From assembly GCA_963629395.1 (NCBI GenBank), contig CAVGIV010000008.1, forward strand, positions 1 to 57,354: a stretch of DNA of 57,354 nt, in the 5' to 3' direction. Source of the DNA: CAG-791 sp963629395 (GTDB lineage Bacteria > Bacillota > Clostridia > Lachnospirales > Lachnospiraceae). The first letter of the stretch is position 1. Every line of letters begins with the position of its first letter. The position numbers were made by a program, and so were the translations under genes. Of the stretch, positions 34,662-44,207 are shown one piece after another. The notes below the pieces were generated by a model, which was given only the letters and a program-made list of their open reading frames with translations, had not been told where the DNA came from and ran no database searches.

Positions 34662-37600
34662 ATGGCAAGAAAGTACTTAACCATGGATGGTAACGAGGCT
34701 GCCGCACACGCCGCCTATGCGTATACGGAAGTTGCTACCATCTACCCCATCACACCGTCATCCGTCATGCCTGAGCACGTTGACGAGTGGGCAACTGCCG
34801 GACGCAAGAACATCTTTGGTGACATTGTACATGTAACCGAGATGCAGTCTGAGGCAGGTGCCGCAGGTGCAACCCACGGTTCCATCGTAGCCGGTGCAAT
34901 GACCTCTACCTTCACCGCTTCCCAGGGACTGCTTCTGATGATCCCGAACATCTACAAGGTAGCAGGCGAGGGACTTCCGGCGGTATTCAATGTATCCGCA
35001 CGCTGCGTAGCTTCTCACGCACTGAACATTTTCGGCGATCATTCTGACGTTTATGCATGTCGTCAGACCGGTGCGGCTATGCTCTGCGAGAGCTCTGTAC
35101 AGGAGGTTATGGATCTGACTCCTGTTGCTTATTGCGCAGCTGTAGACGGTAAGCTTCCTTTCATCAACTTCTTCGACGGATTCCGTACCTCTCACGAGAT
35201 TCAGAAGATTCAGGTTTGGGATTATGACGATCTCAAGGATATGATCGATCTGGATAAGGTGCAGGAGTTCCGCAACAATGCTCTGAATCCGAACCATCCT
35301 CGTCAGATGGGTTCTGCACAGAACCCTGACATCTTCTTCACAACTCGCGAGGCATGCAACACCACCTATGATGAGATGCCCGGCGTTGTTCAGAAGTACA
35401 TGGACAAGGTAAACGAGAAGCTTGGCACAGATTACAAGCTCTTCAACTACTATGGCGCCGCAGATGCAGAGCAGATTATCATCGCAATGGGCTCTGTTAA
35501 TGAGACCATCGAGGAGACCGTTGACTACCTGAATGGACAGGGAATGAAGGTTGGTCTTGTAAAGGTTCGCCTGTACAGACCTTTCTGCGCAGAGGCTCTG
35601 ATCAACGCAATTCCGGATACTGTTAAGAAGATTTCTGTTCTCGACCGCACCAAGGAGCCCGGCTCCATCGGCGAGCCTCTGTACCTGGATGTTGTTGCAG
35701 CTCTGAAGGGATCCAAGTTTGATCAGGTTCCGGTCTACACCGGCAGATATGGTCTTGGCTCTAAGGACACAACTCCCGCACAGATCATTGCCGTTTACAA
35801 CAATGAGGATAAGAAGCGTTTCACCATCGGCATTGATGATGATGTTACACACCTTTCCCTTCCTACCGGCAAGGAGATCGTAACCACTCCCGAGGGAACC
35901 GTTTGCTGCAAGTTCTGGGGACTGGGTGCTGACGGTACCGTAGGCGCCAACAAGAACTCCATTAAGATCATCGGCGACAATACAGACATGTATGCACAGG
36001 CCTACTTCGATTATGACTCCAAGAAGTCCGGCGGCGTAACCATGTCTCACCTTCGTTTCGGTAAGAAGGCCATTAAGTCCACTTACCTGATTCATCAGGC
36101 GAACTTTGTTGCATGTCATAACCCGGCATATATGCGCAAGTTCAACATGGTTCAGGAGCTGGTAGACGGTGGTTCCTTCCTTCTGAACTGCTCCTGGAGC
36201 GATGAGGATCTGGAGAAGCACATCCCCGGACAGGTTAAGAAGTTCATCCACGATCACAAGATTAACTTCTATACCATCGACGGTGTAAAGCTCGGAATTG
36301 AAACCGGCATGGGACCGACTCGCATCAATACCATCCTTCAGTCCGCTTTCTTCACCATCACCAAGATTATTCCTGAGGATCATGCTGTACAGCTGATGAA
36401 GGATGCCGCTCAGAAGACATACGGCCGTAAGGGTCAGGATGTCGTTGAGAAGAACTGGGCTGCTATCGATGCCGGCGCCAAGAACTGGCACAAGGTAGAA
36501 ATTCCGGAGAGCTGGGGCAATGCTGAGGACGAGGGCCTTGATTTCAAGAAGGTGACCAGTGACCGCAAGGATGTTGAGGCATTCGTCAACAACATTCAGC
36601 TGGCTGTATCTGCTCAGGAAGGCAATAACCTGAAGGTTTCCGACGTACTTCCTTACGTAGACGGTTCCACTCCTTCCGGTGCAGCAGCATTTGAGAAGCG
36701 CGGCATCGCTGTAAATGTTCCTGTATGGAACGCAGAGAGCTGCATCGAATGCACATTCTGCTCTTATGTATGCCCGCACGCAGCAATCCGTCCGATCGCT
36801 ATGACAGAGGAAGAGGCTGCAAAGGCTCCCGCAGGCACGGTTGTGAAGGATCTCACCGGTATGCCTGGCTACAAGTTCGCCATCGTTGTTTCCAGCCTTG
36901 ACTGCACAGGCTGCGGTTCGTGCGCAAATGTATGTCCTGGCAACATGAAGGCTGCTACACTCACCATGACAAGACTGGATGAGGCACAGGCACTTCCGAA
37001 CCAGCAGGATGCATTCAACTACGCAGTAACGCTTCCGATCAAGGATGACGTTGTTGAAAAGTTCAAGGAGACAACTGTAAAGGGTTCTCAGTTCAAGCAG
37101 CCTCTGCTGGAGTTCTCCGGCGCATGCGCTGGCTGTGGTGAGACGCCTTACATTAAGCTCATCACACAGCTGTTCGGCGACAGAATGTATATTGCAAATG
37201 CAACCGGATGCACATCCATCTGGGGCAACTCTTCACCTTCCACTCCTTACACGGTGAATGCAAAGGGTCACGGTCCTGCATGGTCCAACTCTCTGTTCGA
37301 AGATGCCGCAGAGTTTGGCTATGGTATGCTGCTTGCTAATAATGCTATCCGTGCACAGCTCAAGGAGAAGGTTGCCGCATGGGGCGGTGAAGGAAGCCAG
37401 GAGTATTTGGATACCTTTACTAAGGGTGCCGAGAACGGCACTGCTACCGACAAGCTGATCGCAGCTCTTGAGGCAGATGGCTCCGATGCTGCAAAGGATA
37501 TCCTCAGAGAGAAGGATTACCTCGCTAAGAAGTCTCAGTGGATCTTCGGCGGCGACGGCTGGGCATTTGATATCGGCTACGGCGGAGTGGACCACGTACT

Positions 37601-38177
37601 TGCTTCCGGCAAGGATATCAACATCTTTGTTGTAAATACCGAGGTATACTCCAACACCGGCGGACAGTCCTCCAAGGCTACCCCCGAGGGCGCAGTTGCT
37701 CAGTTCGCAGCAGCCGGTAAGGAAACCGTTCAGAAGGATCTTGCTGCTATGGCAATGAGCTACGGCTATGTATACGTTGCTCAGATTTCCATGGGTGCTG
37801 ACAGAAATCAGTGCATCAAGGCAATCGCCGAGGCAGAGGCATATCCGGGACCGTCTCTTGTGATCGCTTATGCACCCTGCATCAACCACGGTATCCGCAA
37901 GGGCATGAACAAGGCGCAGGACGAGGAGAAGCTTGCTGTCGAGACTGGTTACTACAACCTGTTCCGTTTCAACCCTGCAGGCGGCGACAAGAAGTTCACT
38001 CTGGACTCCAAGCCTGCTACCAAGGAATACAGCGAATTCCTCAGCGGTGAGGTTCGCTACACCTCCCTGCAGCGGAAGAACCCGGAGAGAGCAGCAAAGC
38101 TCTTCGCCGAGGCAGAGGCACATGCAAAGGCTCACTATGCATACCTTGAGAAGCTGGGTGCCCTTTACAACAACTGA
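34662..38177 (+). CDS. nifJ: Pyruvate:ferredoxin (flavodoxin) oxidoreductase
   Basis: At 1171 residues this is the single-chain homodimeric form that converts pyruvate, CoA and oxidised ferredoxin to acetyl-CoA, CO2 and reduced ferredoxin, the core of anaerobic pyruvate catabolism. Domains in order: pyrimidine-binding region with the active-site block YPITPSSVMPE, CoA-binding/transketolase-C region, gamma domain, a two-cluster ferredoxin domain near 690-760 (CIECTFCSYVCP, CTGCGSCANVCP), and a TPP domain with GCTSIWG, FGGDGWAFDIGYGG and the C-terminal extension. A strong ribosome binding site and biased codon use (frequent GTA, GCA, AAG) point to high expression. A clostridial ferredoxin lies 150 bp downstream. 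Confidence 0.97.
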   Translation: MARKYLTMDGNEAAAHAAYAYTEVATIYPITPSSVMPEHVDEWATAGRKNIFGDIVHVTEMQSEAGAAGATHGSIVAGAMTSTFTASQGLLLMIPNIYKVAGEGLPAVFNVSARCVASHALNIFGDHSDVYACRQTGAAMLCESSVQEVMDLTPVAYCAAVDGKLPFINFFDGFRTSHEIQKIQVWDYDDLKDMIDLDKVQEFRNNALNPNHPRQMGSAQNPDIFFTTREACNTTYDEMPGVVQKYMDKVNEKLGTDYKLFNYYGAADAEQIIIAMGSVNETIEETVDYLNGQGMKVGLVKVRLYRPFCAEALINAIPDTVKKISVLDRTKEPGSIGEPLYLDVVAALKGSKFDQVPVYTGRYGLGSKDTTPAQIIAVYNNEDKKRFTIGIDDDVTHLSLPTGKEIVTTPEGTVCCKFWGLGADGTVGANKNSIKIIGDNTDMYAQAYFDYDSKKSGGVTMSHLRFGKKAIKSTYLIHQANFVACHNPAYMRKFNMVQELVDGGSFLLNCSWSDEDLEKHIPGQVKKFIHDHKINFYTIDGVKLGIETGMGPTRINTILQSAFFTITKIIPEDHAVQLMKDAAQKTYGRKGQDVVEKNWAAIDAGAKNWHKVEIPESWGNAEDEGLDFKKVTSDRKDVEAFVNNIQLAVSAQEGNNLKVSDVLPYVDGSTPSGAAAFEKRGIAVNVPVWNAESCIECTFCSYVCPHAAIRPIAMTEEEAAKAPAGTVVKDLTGMPGYKFAIVVSSLDCTGCGSCANVCPGNMKAATLTMTRLDEAQALPNQQDAFNYAVTLPIKDDVVEKFKETTVKGSQFKQPLLEFSGACAGCGETPYIKLITQLFGDRMYIANATGCTSIWGNSSPSTPYTVNAKGHGPAWSNSLFEDAAEFGYGMLLANNAIRAQLKEKVAAWGGEGSQEYLDTFTKGAENGTATDKLIAALEADGSDAAKDILREKDYLAKKSQWIFGGDGWAFDIGYGGVDHVLASGKDINIFVVNTEVYSNTGGQSSKATPEGAVAQFAAAGKETVQKDLAAMAMSYGYVYVAQISMGADRNQCIKAIAEAEAYPGPSLVIAYAPCINHGIRKGMNKAQDEEKLAVETGYYNLFRFNPAGGDKKFTLDSKPATKEYSEFLSGEVRYTSLQRKNPERAAKLFAEAEAHAKAHYAYLEKLGALYNN

Positions 38178-38241
38178 ATCTAAGCCATAATAAACTTAGC
38201 ATTGTCTAACAAAGACAGTGAGTTGTAAGATGAAAACGATC

Positions 38242-38273
38242 AAAGGACAGGCATCCTTGGATGTCTGTCCTTT
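38242..38273 (+). terminator. Hairpin terminator after nifJ
   Basis: AAAGGACAGGCATCC pairs with GGATGTCTGTCCTTT (one mismatch) around TT, followed by CTTC. It may be leaky and allow some read-through to the ferredoxin gene. Confidence 0.7.
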
Positions 38274-38329
38274 CTTCAAAAAGTCGTATGAAGCATGATT
38301 TCATGCATATATTTAAGGAGGATAAAACT

Positions 38330-38500
38330 ATGGCACGTGTTATTGGAGATGCTTGCATCAGCTGCGGTTCCTGCGCTGCTCAGTGTCCTGTACAGGCAAT
38401 TGCTGAGGGCGATGCACACTATGAGATCAATGCAGATTCCTGCATCGATTGCGGAGCTTGCGAGGCACAGTGTCCTGTAGGTGCAATTTCTGAAGGCTGA
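38330..38500 (+). CDS. 2[4Fe-4S] clostridial-type ferredoxin
   Basis: The 56-residue electron carrier has two CxxCxxCxxxCP motifs: C9, C12, C15, C19 and C38, C41, C44, C48. Length and the pseudo-two-fold arrangement are textbook. ATG 38330 has AAGGAGG; the upstream 23 codons in frame are spacer. Placement just after nifJ makes it the probable electron acceptor of that enzyme. Confidence 0.96.
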   Translation: MARVIGDACISCGSCAAQCPVQAIAEGDAHYEINADSCIDCGACEAQCPVGAISEG

Positions 38501-38533
38501 GTCCATTTCAGAAGCACACAGACATTGGAATAT

Positions 38534-38688
38534 GTATCTGTTCAGCACCTGCCATATTTCAACGTGAATTGACTGCTTGCAGGCAAATTCACGATTGAAA
38601 TTGGCAGGCGGCCAAGGCGCGAAGCGCCTCTGGCCGGCCACATCGAGGATTTGCGAATGCAAATTCGAGATGGGTGCTGACTAGTTAC
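38534..38688 (+). repeat. Dispersed three-hairpin element, copy B (complete)
   Basis: This is the best copy. Terminal inverted repeats GTATCTGTTCAGCACC (38534-38549) and GGTGCTGACTAGTTAC (38673-38688) close three hairpins. Hairpin 1 (about 38549-38610) has the arms CCTGCCATATTTCAACGTG and the matching strand ending ATTGGCAGG. Hairpin 2 is GGCCAAGGCGC-GAA-GCGCCTCTGGCC. Hairpin 3 is CATCGAGGATTTGC-GAAT-GCAAATTCGAGATG. It lies between converging ferredoxin and DUF6056-like genes and encodes nothing. Confidence 0.9.
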
Positions 38689-38699
38689 AAAAATATAAC

Positions 38700-38735
38700 A
38701 AAAGGAGCTGACATCTATGGATGTCAGCTCCTTTT
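38700..38735. terminator. Bidirectional terminator between ferredoxin and the membrane protein
   Basis: AAAAGGAGCTGACATC pairs perfectly with GATGTCAGCTCCTTTT around TATG. It lies 34 bp beyond the stop of the minus-strand gene. Confidence 0.9.
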
Positions 38736-38768
38736 ACATATTTTTACATATATCTTCCGCAGTCATTA

Positions 38769-40211
38769 TCATTCAGATGCTGCAGCGTTTTCAGCAGCCC
38801 ATGTATCATAGTCAACTGCTCGGATGGACGGAACGCCATAGTACGTCTCGTAGAAAACATTGATCCAGTATCCCGGATCCTCTGTCATTTCCATCTTCTC
38901 AATTGCAGAATAGGAATTGTAAAATTCCGTATGAACAAGCGGCACGGTAATATCCTCTGCTCCCTCTGCAGCCTGCTCCTGAATATAGGAAATCCGTCTC
39001 GTCTCATCTCTCCAGATCCTGGCAAGATTCGTTCCATCTTCTACATATACAAAGAAAAACTCCAGTATAAGAACTGCCAGAAGACTGTACCCGGCTCCTT
39101 TAAGAAGATATCCTTCATGCTCTCCCTTCATGACCTCACGGACCCCAACCGCAAGAGCAATCAGTAGGAACAAGCCCGCGCCAAAAAAGGCTCTTGCCTG
39201 TGTCTGAGAGGTCGCTGCGAGCGCATATGATGTAGCCAAAAACAGCATGCCATATAGAGCCATTTTGGCCGCTGCTCGGCGGTTTTTCTGCAGGAGCAGC
39301 ATTATAGCGCACACCAGAAAAACTGCCAGTAAAAGGCCGAAATACTCGTGTATGGTAAGTGTGATCTTCTGAATCCTTGCAAGCATCCCAAGGAAGCCGG
39401 AGTAGTTCTCATCCTCTGTATGATATGCAGCACGGATTCTGGCCCCCGGCGAGAGAACCATAACGGCAAGTCCCACTGCGTTGCCTGCAATTCCGGCATA
39501 ATACGCTGCCGAGATCTTCTGTTTTCTTTTTTTCTGTACAAAGAGGAGCACAAGAAGATTCAAAAGGCATCCCCCCGATGTATTTTCGTTGCACCATCCG
39601 GCAAGAAGTCCAAAGAAAAAAAGTCCCACTGCTGCCACAATTCTATAGGACGTACTACGTTTTAGATCAGCTGCAGCATGCTCCAGTTCGTTTCTCTGGA
39701 GATTCATAAATCCGAGAATAAATACAGCTCCCCACAGGTAATTGCAGGCTCCATCCTCCCATAAAATGGTCTCTGAAAAATCCACCGCATATAGCCACAG
39801 CCCCATTTGCAGAAGAAGCAGGGTAAAGACATCAAAGCGCTTCTTTGGCCTCACCAATCGGTACATCAGAATGGAAAGGACGACAAACGCCAGACTGTTT
39901 GCAATTTTGAACACTGGCCCCGGCAAATACAGGAAAATGCGCAGTAAAAGATGGACAACGCTCCTCCCGTTCCAGTTCATATACTGGTGATATTCCTGGC
40001 AAACCAGATCCCATACCCCCGTCGCTTTCCTGACCTCCATCGCGTACGAATAATCGTCGGACAGCATCGGTGTGAGCAAATTGAAAATCAGAACTGCTAT
40101 AAAAGACAAAAGCAGGATCAGGAGAAACATACATTTCTCCTGATCCTGTCTGTTTCCAGGGTGCACGGACATACCATTCTTTTCTGTAGCTTTATTTGAA
40201 CTTTCCGTCAT
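38769..40211 (-). CDS. Polytopic membrane protein, DUF6056-like
   Basis: About 480 residues with roughly ten to twelve hydrophobic segments and a short hydrophilic C-terminus. After the first membrane helix comes LTPMLSDDYSYA and, later, NWNGRSVVH: an acidic pair followed by an Asn-Gly-Arg in the first extracytoplasmic loop. This is the pattern of DUF6056 and resembles GT-C type glycosyltransferases and O-antigen-linked membrane proteins. I infer an envelope-glycan role only weakly. The start is uncertain (40211 or 40223). It begins 4 bp after the dnaB stop and may be cotranscribed with it. Confidence 0.75.
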   Translation of the reverse strand: MTESSNKATEKNGMSVHPGNRQDQEKCMFLLILLLSFIAVLIFNLLTPMLSDDYSYAMEVRKATGVWDLVCQEYHQYMNWNGRSVVHLLLRIFLYLPGPVFKIANSLAFVVLSILMYRLVRPKKRFDVFTLLLLQMGLWLYAVDFSETILWEDGACNYLWGAVFILGFMNLQRNELEHAAADLKRSTSYRIVAAVGLFFFGLLAGWCNENTSGGCLLNLLVLLFVQKKRKQKISAAYYAGIAGNAVGLAVMVLSPGARIRAAYHTEDENYSGFLGMLARIQKITLTIHEYFGLLLAVFLVCAIMLLLQKNRRAAAKMALYGMLFLATSYALAATSQTQARAFFGAGLFLLIALAVGVREVMKGEHEGYLLKGAGYSLLAVLILEFFFVYVEDGTNLARIWRDETRRISYIQEQAAEGAEDITVPLVHTEFYNSYSAIEKMEMTEDPGYWINVFYETYYGVPSIRAVDYDTWAAENAAASE

Positions 40212-40215
40212 TCTA

Positions 40216-41574
40216 TTACCCATTCTGTGCCGCTGCAGCTCCAGCCAAATTAGCAAATTTTGTAAGCTCCGGCAGCCATTTCAGCTGCACTGTTCCAATC
40301 GGACCGTTTCTTTGCTTGGCAATGATTATTTCAGCAATTCCCTTGTCCGGTGAATCCTCGTGATAATATTCATCTCTGTAAATAAACATCACAATGTCCG
40401 CATCCTGCTCAATAGCTCCAGACTCACGAAGGTCGGAGAGCATCGGCCGTTTATCCGTCCGGGACTCTACAGCACGAGAAAGCTGAGAAAGCGCAATTAC
40501 AGGAACATTCAATTCCCGGGCCAATGCCTTCAGGGACCGGGAAATCTCTGAAATTTCCTGCTGTCTGGATTCTGAACTCTTGCCGCCGCTTCCGCTCATC
40601 AGCTGCAGATAGTCGATGATAATCAGATCGAGTCCTTGATCCATCTTGAACTTCATGCATTTCGACCGCATGGCTCCTACCGTAATCGCCGGAGTATCAT
40701 CGATCATGAGCGCTGATTCGCCGATCGTCTCTGCACCTTCAATCAGATCCGACCATTCCCCCTCCGAAAGATCACCCGTTCGTATTTTCTGTGCATCCAC
40801 ATGGCTTTCCAGTGAGAACATACGGTTGATCAGCTGCTCCTTGGACATTTCCAACGAAAAGATAGCCACGCGTTTTTTCTGACGGACACCGCAGTTCTCC
40901 GCAATGTTCAGCACAAAGGCTGTTTTGCCCATGGATGGTCTCGCAGCCAAAAGAATCAGATCCGCCGGCTGAAGACCGGCTGTCTTATTATCAAGGTCAG
41001 TAAATCCAGTCGGAATTCCCGTGACATTGCCATTGATCTTCGAAGCCATGACAATCTTGCGCATTGCATTCGAAACAATCTGCCGGATATCCTGATATTC
41101 CGATCCACGTTTGCCCTGTGACAGATGGAAAATAGATTCTTCCGCCTTCGTCATGATTTCCTGAGCGCCGCCCGCCCCCATATAGGCATCGTTAGCAACC
41201 TCTTCACAAACGCGGATGGTTTGACGCATCAGGGACTTCTCGGCCACAATGCGGGCATAGCTCACGACGTTTGCCGACGTAGGGACCTGCGCAATCAGCG
41301 TACCCAGCGTCCTGGCATCATACATCTCCGGCGGAAGATTTTTTTCCTTGAGCTTTTCCTGCAGAGTAACCGGATCCACCGCAAGTCCGCTCTGTTCCAG
41401 CTCCAGGATCGATTCATACATAATCCCATACTGTCTGGAATAAAAATCATCCTTTGTCAGGATCTCCATGACACTTCCAATGGCCTGTTGGTCCATCAGC
41501 ATGGCACCGATGACCGACATTTCCGCCTCAAGATTATGGGGCATTACCCGTTTTACAGCATCTTCCTGCGGCAT
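40216..41574 (-). CDS. dnaB: Replicative DNA helicase
   Basis: The 452-residue hexameric helicase has an N-terminal helical domain (PHNLEAEMSVIGAMLMD), a linker and a RecA-like motor with Walker A ARPSMGKT near 207-214, IIIDYLQLM and the arginine-finger region RESGAIEQDAD. No intein or insertion is seen. The ATG lies one base after the rplI stop, so the gdpP-rplI-dnaB order of Bacillus is retained with tight coupling. Confidence 0.97.
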   Translation of the reverse strand: MPQEDAVKRVMPHNLEAEMSVIGAMLMDQQAIGSVMEILTKDDFYSRQYGIMYESILELEQSGLAVDPVTLQEKLKEKNLPPEMYDARTLGTLIAQVPTSANVVSYARIVAEKSLMRQTIRVCEEVANDAYMGAGGAQEIMTKAEESIFHLSQGKRGSEYQDIRQIVSNAMRKIVMASKINGNVTGIPTGFTDLDNKTAGLQPADLILLAARPSMGKTAFVLNIAENCGVRQKKRVAIFSLEMSKEQLINRMFSLESHVDAQKIRTGDLSEGEWSDLIEGAETIGESALMIDDTPAITVGAMRSKCMKFKMDQGLDLIIIDYLQLMSGSGGKSSESRQQEISEISRSLKALARELNVPVIALSQLSRAVESRTDKRPMLSDLRESGAIEQDADIVMFIYRDEYYHEDSPDKGIAEIIIAKQRNGPIGTVQLKWLPELTKFANLAGAAAAQNG

Positions 41575-41575
41575 G

Positions 41576-42022
41576 TCATGCTTCCTTCACCTTCACATGA
41601 AGCTTTCCCGTCACCTCCGGATGGAGTTTAATGGGAACATCATGCATTCCAAAAGACTTAATAGGCTCCTCAAGAACAATCTTTTTCTTGTCCAGAGAAA
41701 GACCATGCTGCCGTGATGCCTGCTCTGCGATTTCCTTGGAAGCGACCGAGCCAAAAACCTTTCCGTTTTCTCCCGCTTTCATAGACACCTCGATTGTCAG
41801 CCCATCCAGCTTCACGGCCAGTTCTTTTGCCTGCGCCAAACGCTCTGCTGCCAGCTTATCCTCGTGCTGCTTCTGAAGCTTGAGTTCGTTTTTATTTTTT
41901 TCTGTAGCCTCAACCCCAACGTGCTTGGGAAGGACGAAGTTTCTCGCATATCCGTCGCTGACATTCACAATCTCGCCCTTTTTACCCAGGGACTTTACAT
42001 CCTCCAGCAAAATAACCTTCAT
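41576..42022 (-). CDS. rplI: 50S ribosomal protein L9
   Basis: The 148-residue protein has the N-terminal rRNA-binding domain with the L9 signature (GKKGEIVNVSDGYARNFVLPK), a connecting helix rich in Lys/Glu/Ala, and the C-terminal domain ending GKLHVKVKEA. ATG 42022 follows AAAGGAG. Confidence 0.97.
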   Translation of the reverse strand: MKVILLEDVKSLGKKGEIVNVSDGYARNFVLPKHVGVEATEKNKNELKLQKQHEDKLAAERLAQAKELAVKLDGLTIEVSMKAGENGKVFGSVASKEIAEQASRQHGLSLDKKKIVLEEPIKSFGMHDVPIKLHPEVTGKLHVKVKEA

Positions 42023-42040
42023 CTTATGAATCTCCTTTCT

Positions 42041-44086
42041 TTACAACTCTCCATCGTCCATCATCGAATCGATCGTATGCTTGAGCAGGTCTTCTGCCTC
42101 TTCTGTCGATTTATTTTCAAGCTGTGCTCCGGCAATATTCATATGACCGCCGCCGCCCATGCGTTCCATGATAATCTGCACATTTACTTCATCAATAGAC
42201 CTGGCACTGACAAAGATTTTCCCCTGATAGGGCGTCAGAACGAAGCTTGCCTTGATTCCCTTGATATCCAAAAGCTCATTGGCAGCCTGTGCTCCCACTA
42301 CGGTAGGACTTTCCAGTCCCTGACTCTGACACGTTGAAATAGCGAATTCCTCGCGGTAAATCTCTGCCTGGGAGACCGCATCCGCTTTTGTTTTATACTC
42401 CACAGCATTTTCCCGGAAGAGCTTTCGGACACGCGTCACATCCGTACCGTTTCTGCGCAGGAAGGCCGCCGCCTCAAAGGTGCGTACGCCCGTCTTACTC
42501 TGAAAATTATTGGTATCCATAACCATTCCGGCATAGAGGGCATCCGCTTCCTCCTGACTGAGGCGCAAATTGTCGTCTACATACTGCAGAACCTCTGATA
42601 CCATCTCACAGGCACTGGAAGCGTACGCCTCTACATAGGAAAGCGTCGCATTCTCAATAAACTCACTTCCTCTGCGATGATGATCGAGAACAATGATTGA
42701 CTTGCACATCCGAAGAAGCTCCGGACATTCTGTGATGCTCGGCCGGTTCACGTCCACCACAACAAGTGCCGAGTCATCTGTTACACGCTGAATGGCCTGA
42801 TCACTCGAGAGGAATAAATCCTCCGGATAATCCGGATTCTTGCCGAACAGATCAACAATGGGTCTTAGGGATGTGGACACCTGGTTCAGCACGATGTGTG
42901 CCTCTTTACCCAGCGTCCTGCAGATCCTATAGATGCCGATGCCTGCGCCGACACAGTCAATATCTCCCAGCCGGTGCCCCATAATGAAGACCTTATCCCG
43001 CGTGGAAATAATTTCCTTCAGTGCCTCTGCCTTCACCCTCGCCTTTACGCGCGTTGTTTTCTCAATCTGCTGCGTTTTACCGCCATAATAGACAATGTTG
43101 CCCGGCATCTTTACAACTGCCTGATCGCCGCCGCGGCCAAGTGCCAAATCGATTGCATTCCGTGCGAACTCATAGTTCTGCGCATAGCTTAGGCCATCCA
43201 TTCCGAAGCCAATGCTGAGCGTCATCGCCATTTCATTGCCGATATTAACAGTCTTAGCCTCTGACAGAAGCGAAAAATGTGCTTCCTGCAGGAGAATCAG
43301 TGCTCTCTTGCGAAGGACAATCAGATACCGGTCCTTTTCCACCTTGCTGCAGATACCGTCTACAGATGCAATATACTTATTCACCTGTCGATCAATCAGC
43401 GCCACAAGAATGGACTTGCGGACATCCTCCAGACTTTCCAGCGCCTCGTCGTAGTTATCAATATAAATAAAACCAACTACCACGCTCTGGTCATCCACTT
43501 CCTGGATAGCCAGCCGCTCTGCCGTTTCATCAAAGAAATATACAGCAATCAGGGCACTTCCATACCCACTGTCTTCAATGATATCCGAATCCTGCACCAG
43601 CGAATCCAGCGGTATTCGCTTCATTTCTACGCGGAAGCTGCTGCCTTCAAATTCGATTTTAAGGCTGATGCCGTCGTCTCCGGTCGGAAGTGTATCCTTT
43701 GTCAAGGACGGGAACAGGGAGCTGATTTGTTTCCGAACGGTTTTGTCCTGATGAACTACCCTGTCAAATTCGTAATCAGTCCAGACAATTCTTCCTGTAT
43801 CATCTAGGATACAGTATGGAATCTCCAGATTCTTCAAGAGGCGCTTCTGTACCTGCCCGTATTCTGTGGCAAAGCTCACCATTTCATTAAGAATCAGTGC
43901 CCTGCTGTGCATGCGCATCGCCACAACCACAATCACGTATGCGACTGTGAACACCATCAGCACCAGTCCGGACGGCCAGTCCATAAACAGAATCAGAATA
44001 TTAACCAGAACCAGAAAAAAGCCCAGGCGAATCGGTGTTTCAAAGTAGCCCGATATTCTATTTTTAAACTTAATCTGATTCCCCAT
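42041..44086 (-). CDS. gdpP: Cyclic-di-AMP phosphodiesterase GdpP
   Basis: The 681-residue membrane enzyme hydrolyses c-di-AMP. Two N-terminal membrane helices (about 16-60) lead to a PAS-like region (about 70-160), a degenerate GGDEF domain (about 195-330), a DHH domain (MGHRLGDID near 367, LDHHRRG near 469) and DHHA1 with GGGGHMNIAGAQ. Catalytic DHH motifs are intact. It has its own promoter and precedes rplI by 18 bp. Confidence 0.96.
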   Translation of the reverse strand: MGNQIKFKNRISGYFETPIRLGFFLVLVNILILFMDWPSGLVLMVFTVAYVIVVVAMRMHSRALILNEMVSFATEYGQVQKRLLKNLEIPYCILDDTGRIVWTDYEFDRVVHQDKTVRKQISSLFPSLTKDTLPTGDDGISLKIEFEGSSFRVEMKRIPLDSLVQDSDIIEDSGYGSALIAVYFFDETAERLAIQEVDDQSVVVGFIYIDNYDEALESLEDVRKSILVALIDRQVNKYIASVDGICSKVEKDRYLIVLRKRALILLQEAHFSLLSEAKTVNIGNEMAMTLSIGFGMDGLSYAQNYEFARNAIDLALGRGGDQAVVKMPGNIVYYGGKTQQIEKTTRVKARVKAEALKEIISTRDKVFIMGHRLGDIDCVGAGIGIYRICRTLGKEAHIVLNQVSTSLRPIVDLFGKNPDYPEDLFLSSDQAIQRVTDDSALVVVDVNRPSITECPELLRMCKSIIVLDHHRRGSEFIENATLSYVEAYASSACEMVSEVLQYVDDNLRLSQEEADALYAGMVMDTNNFQSKTGVRTFEAAAFLRRNGTDVTRVRKLFRENAVEYKTKADAVSQAEIYREEFAISTCQSQGLESPTVVGAQAANELLDIKGIKASFVLTPYQGKIFVSARSIDEVNVQIIMERMGGGGHMNIAGAQLENKSTEEAEDLLKHTIDSMMDDGEL

Positions 44087-44133
44087 CGCTCCCTACCTCA
44101 CAAAACGCTCCTCGCCAACGGACGCATAGCTGG

Positions 44134-44142
44134 ATTATAACA
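44134..44142 (-). promoter_or_regulatory. Extended -10 promoter of gdpP
   Basis: TGTTATAAT on the minus strand is an extended -10 (TG-N-TATAAT), about 50 bp before the gdpP start. The -35 is poor. Confidence 0.6.
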
Positions 44143-44152
44143 CAGACAGAGA

Positions 44153-44184
44153 AAAGAAAAGCCCCTGTCCTAAAGGACAGGGGC
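44153..44184 (-). terminator. Terminator of the rpsF-ssb-rpsR operon
   Basis: On the minus strand GCCCCTGTCC pairs perfectly with GGACAGGGGC around TTTA, followed by TTTTCTTTTC. It lies 23 bp after the rpsR stop. Confidence 0.93.
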
Positions 44185-44207
44185 CAAATTCGCCTCAATG
44201 CCGGTAA

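Noticed and set aside
34758..36779. Long minus-strand open frame (673 codons) inside nifJ
   Set aside because: It is the antisense of a highly expressed, strongly codon-biased gene, which commonly keeps opposite frames open. It has no ribosome binding site or family motifs.
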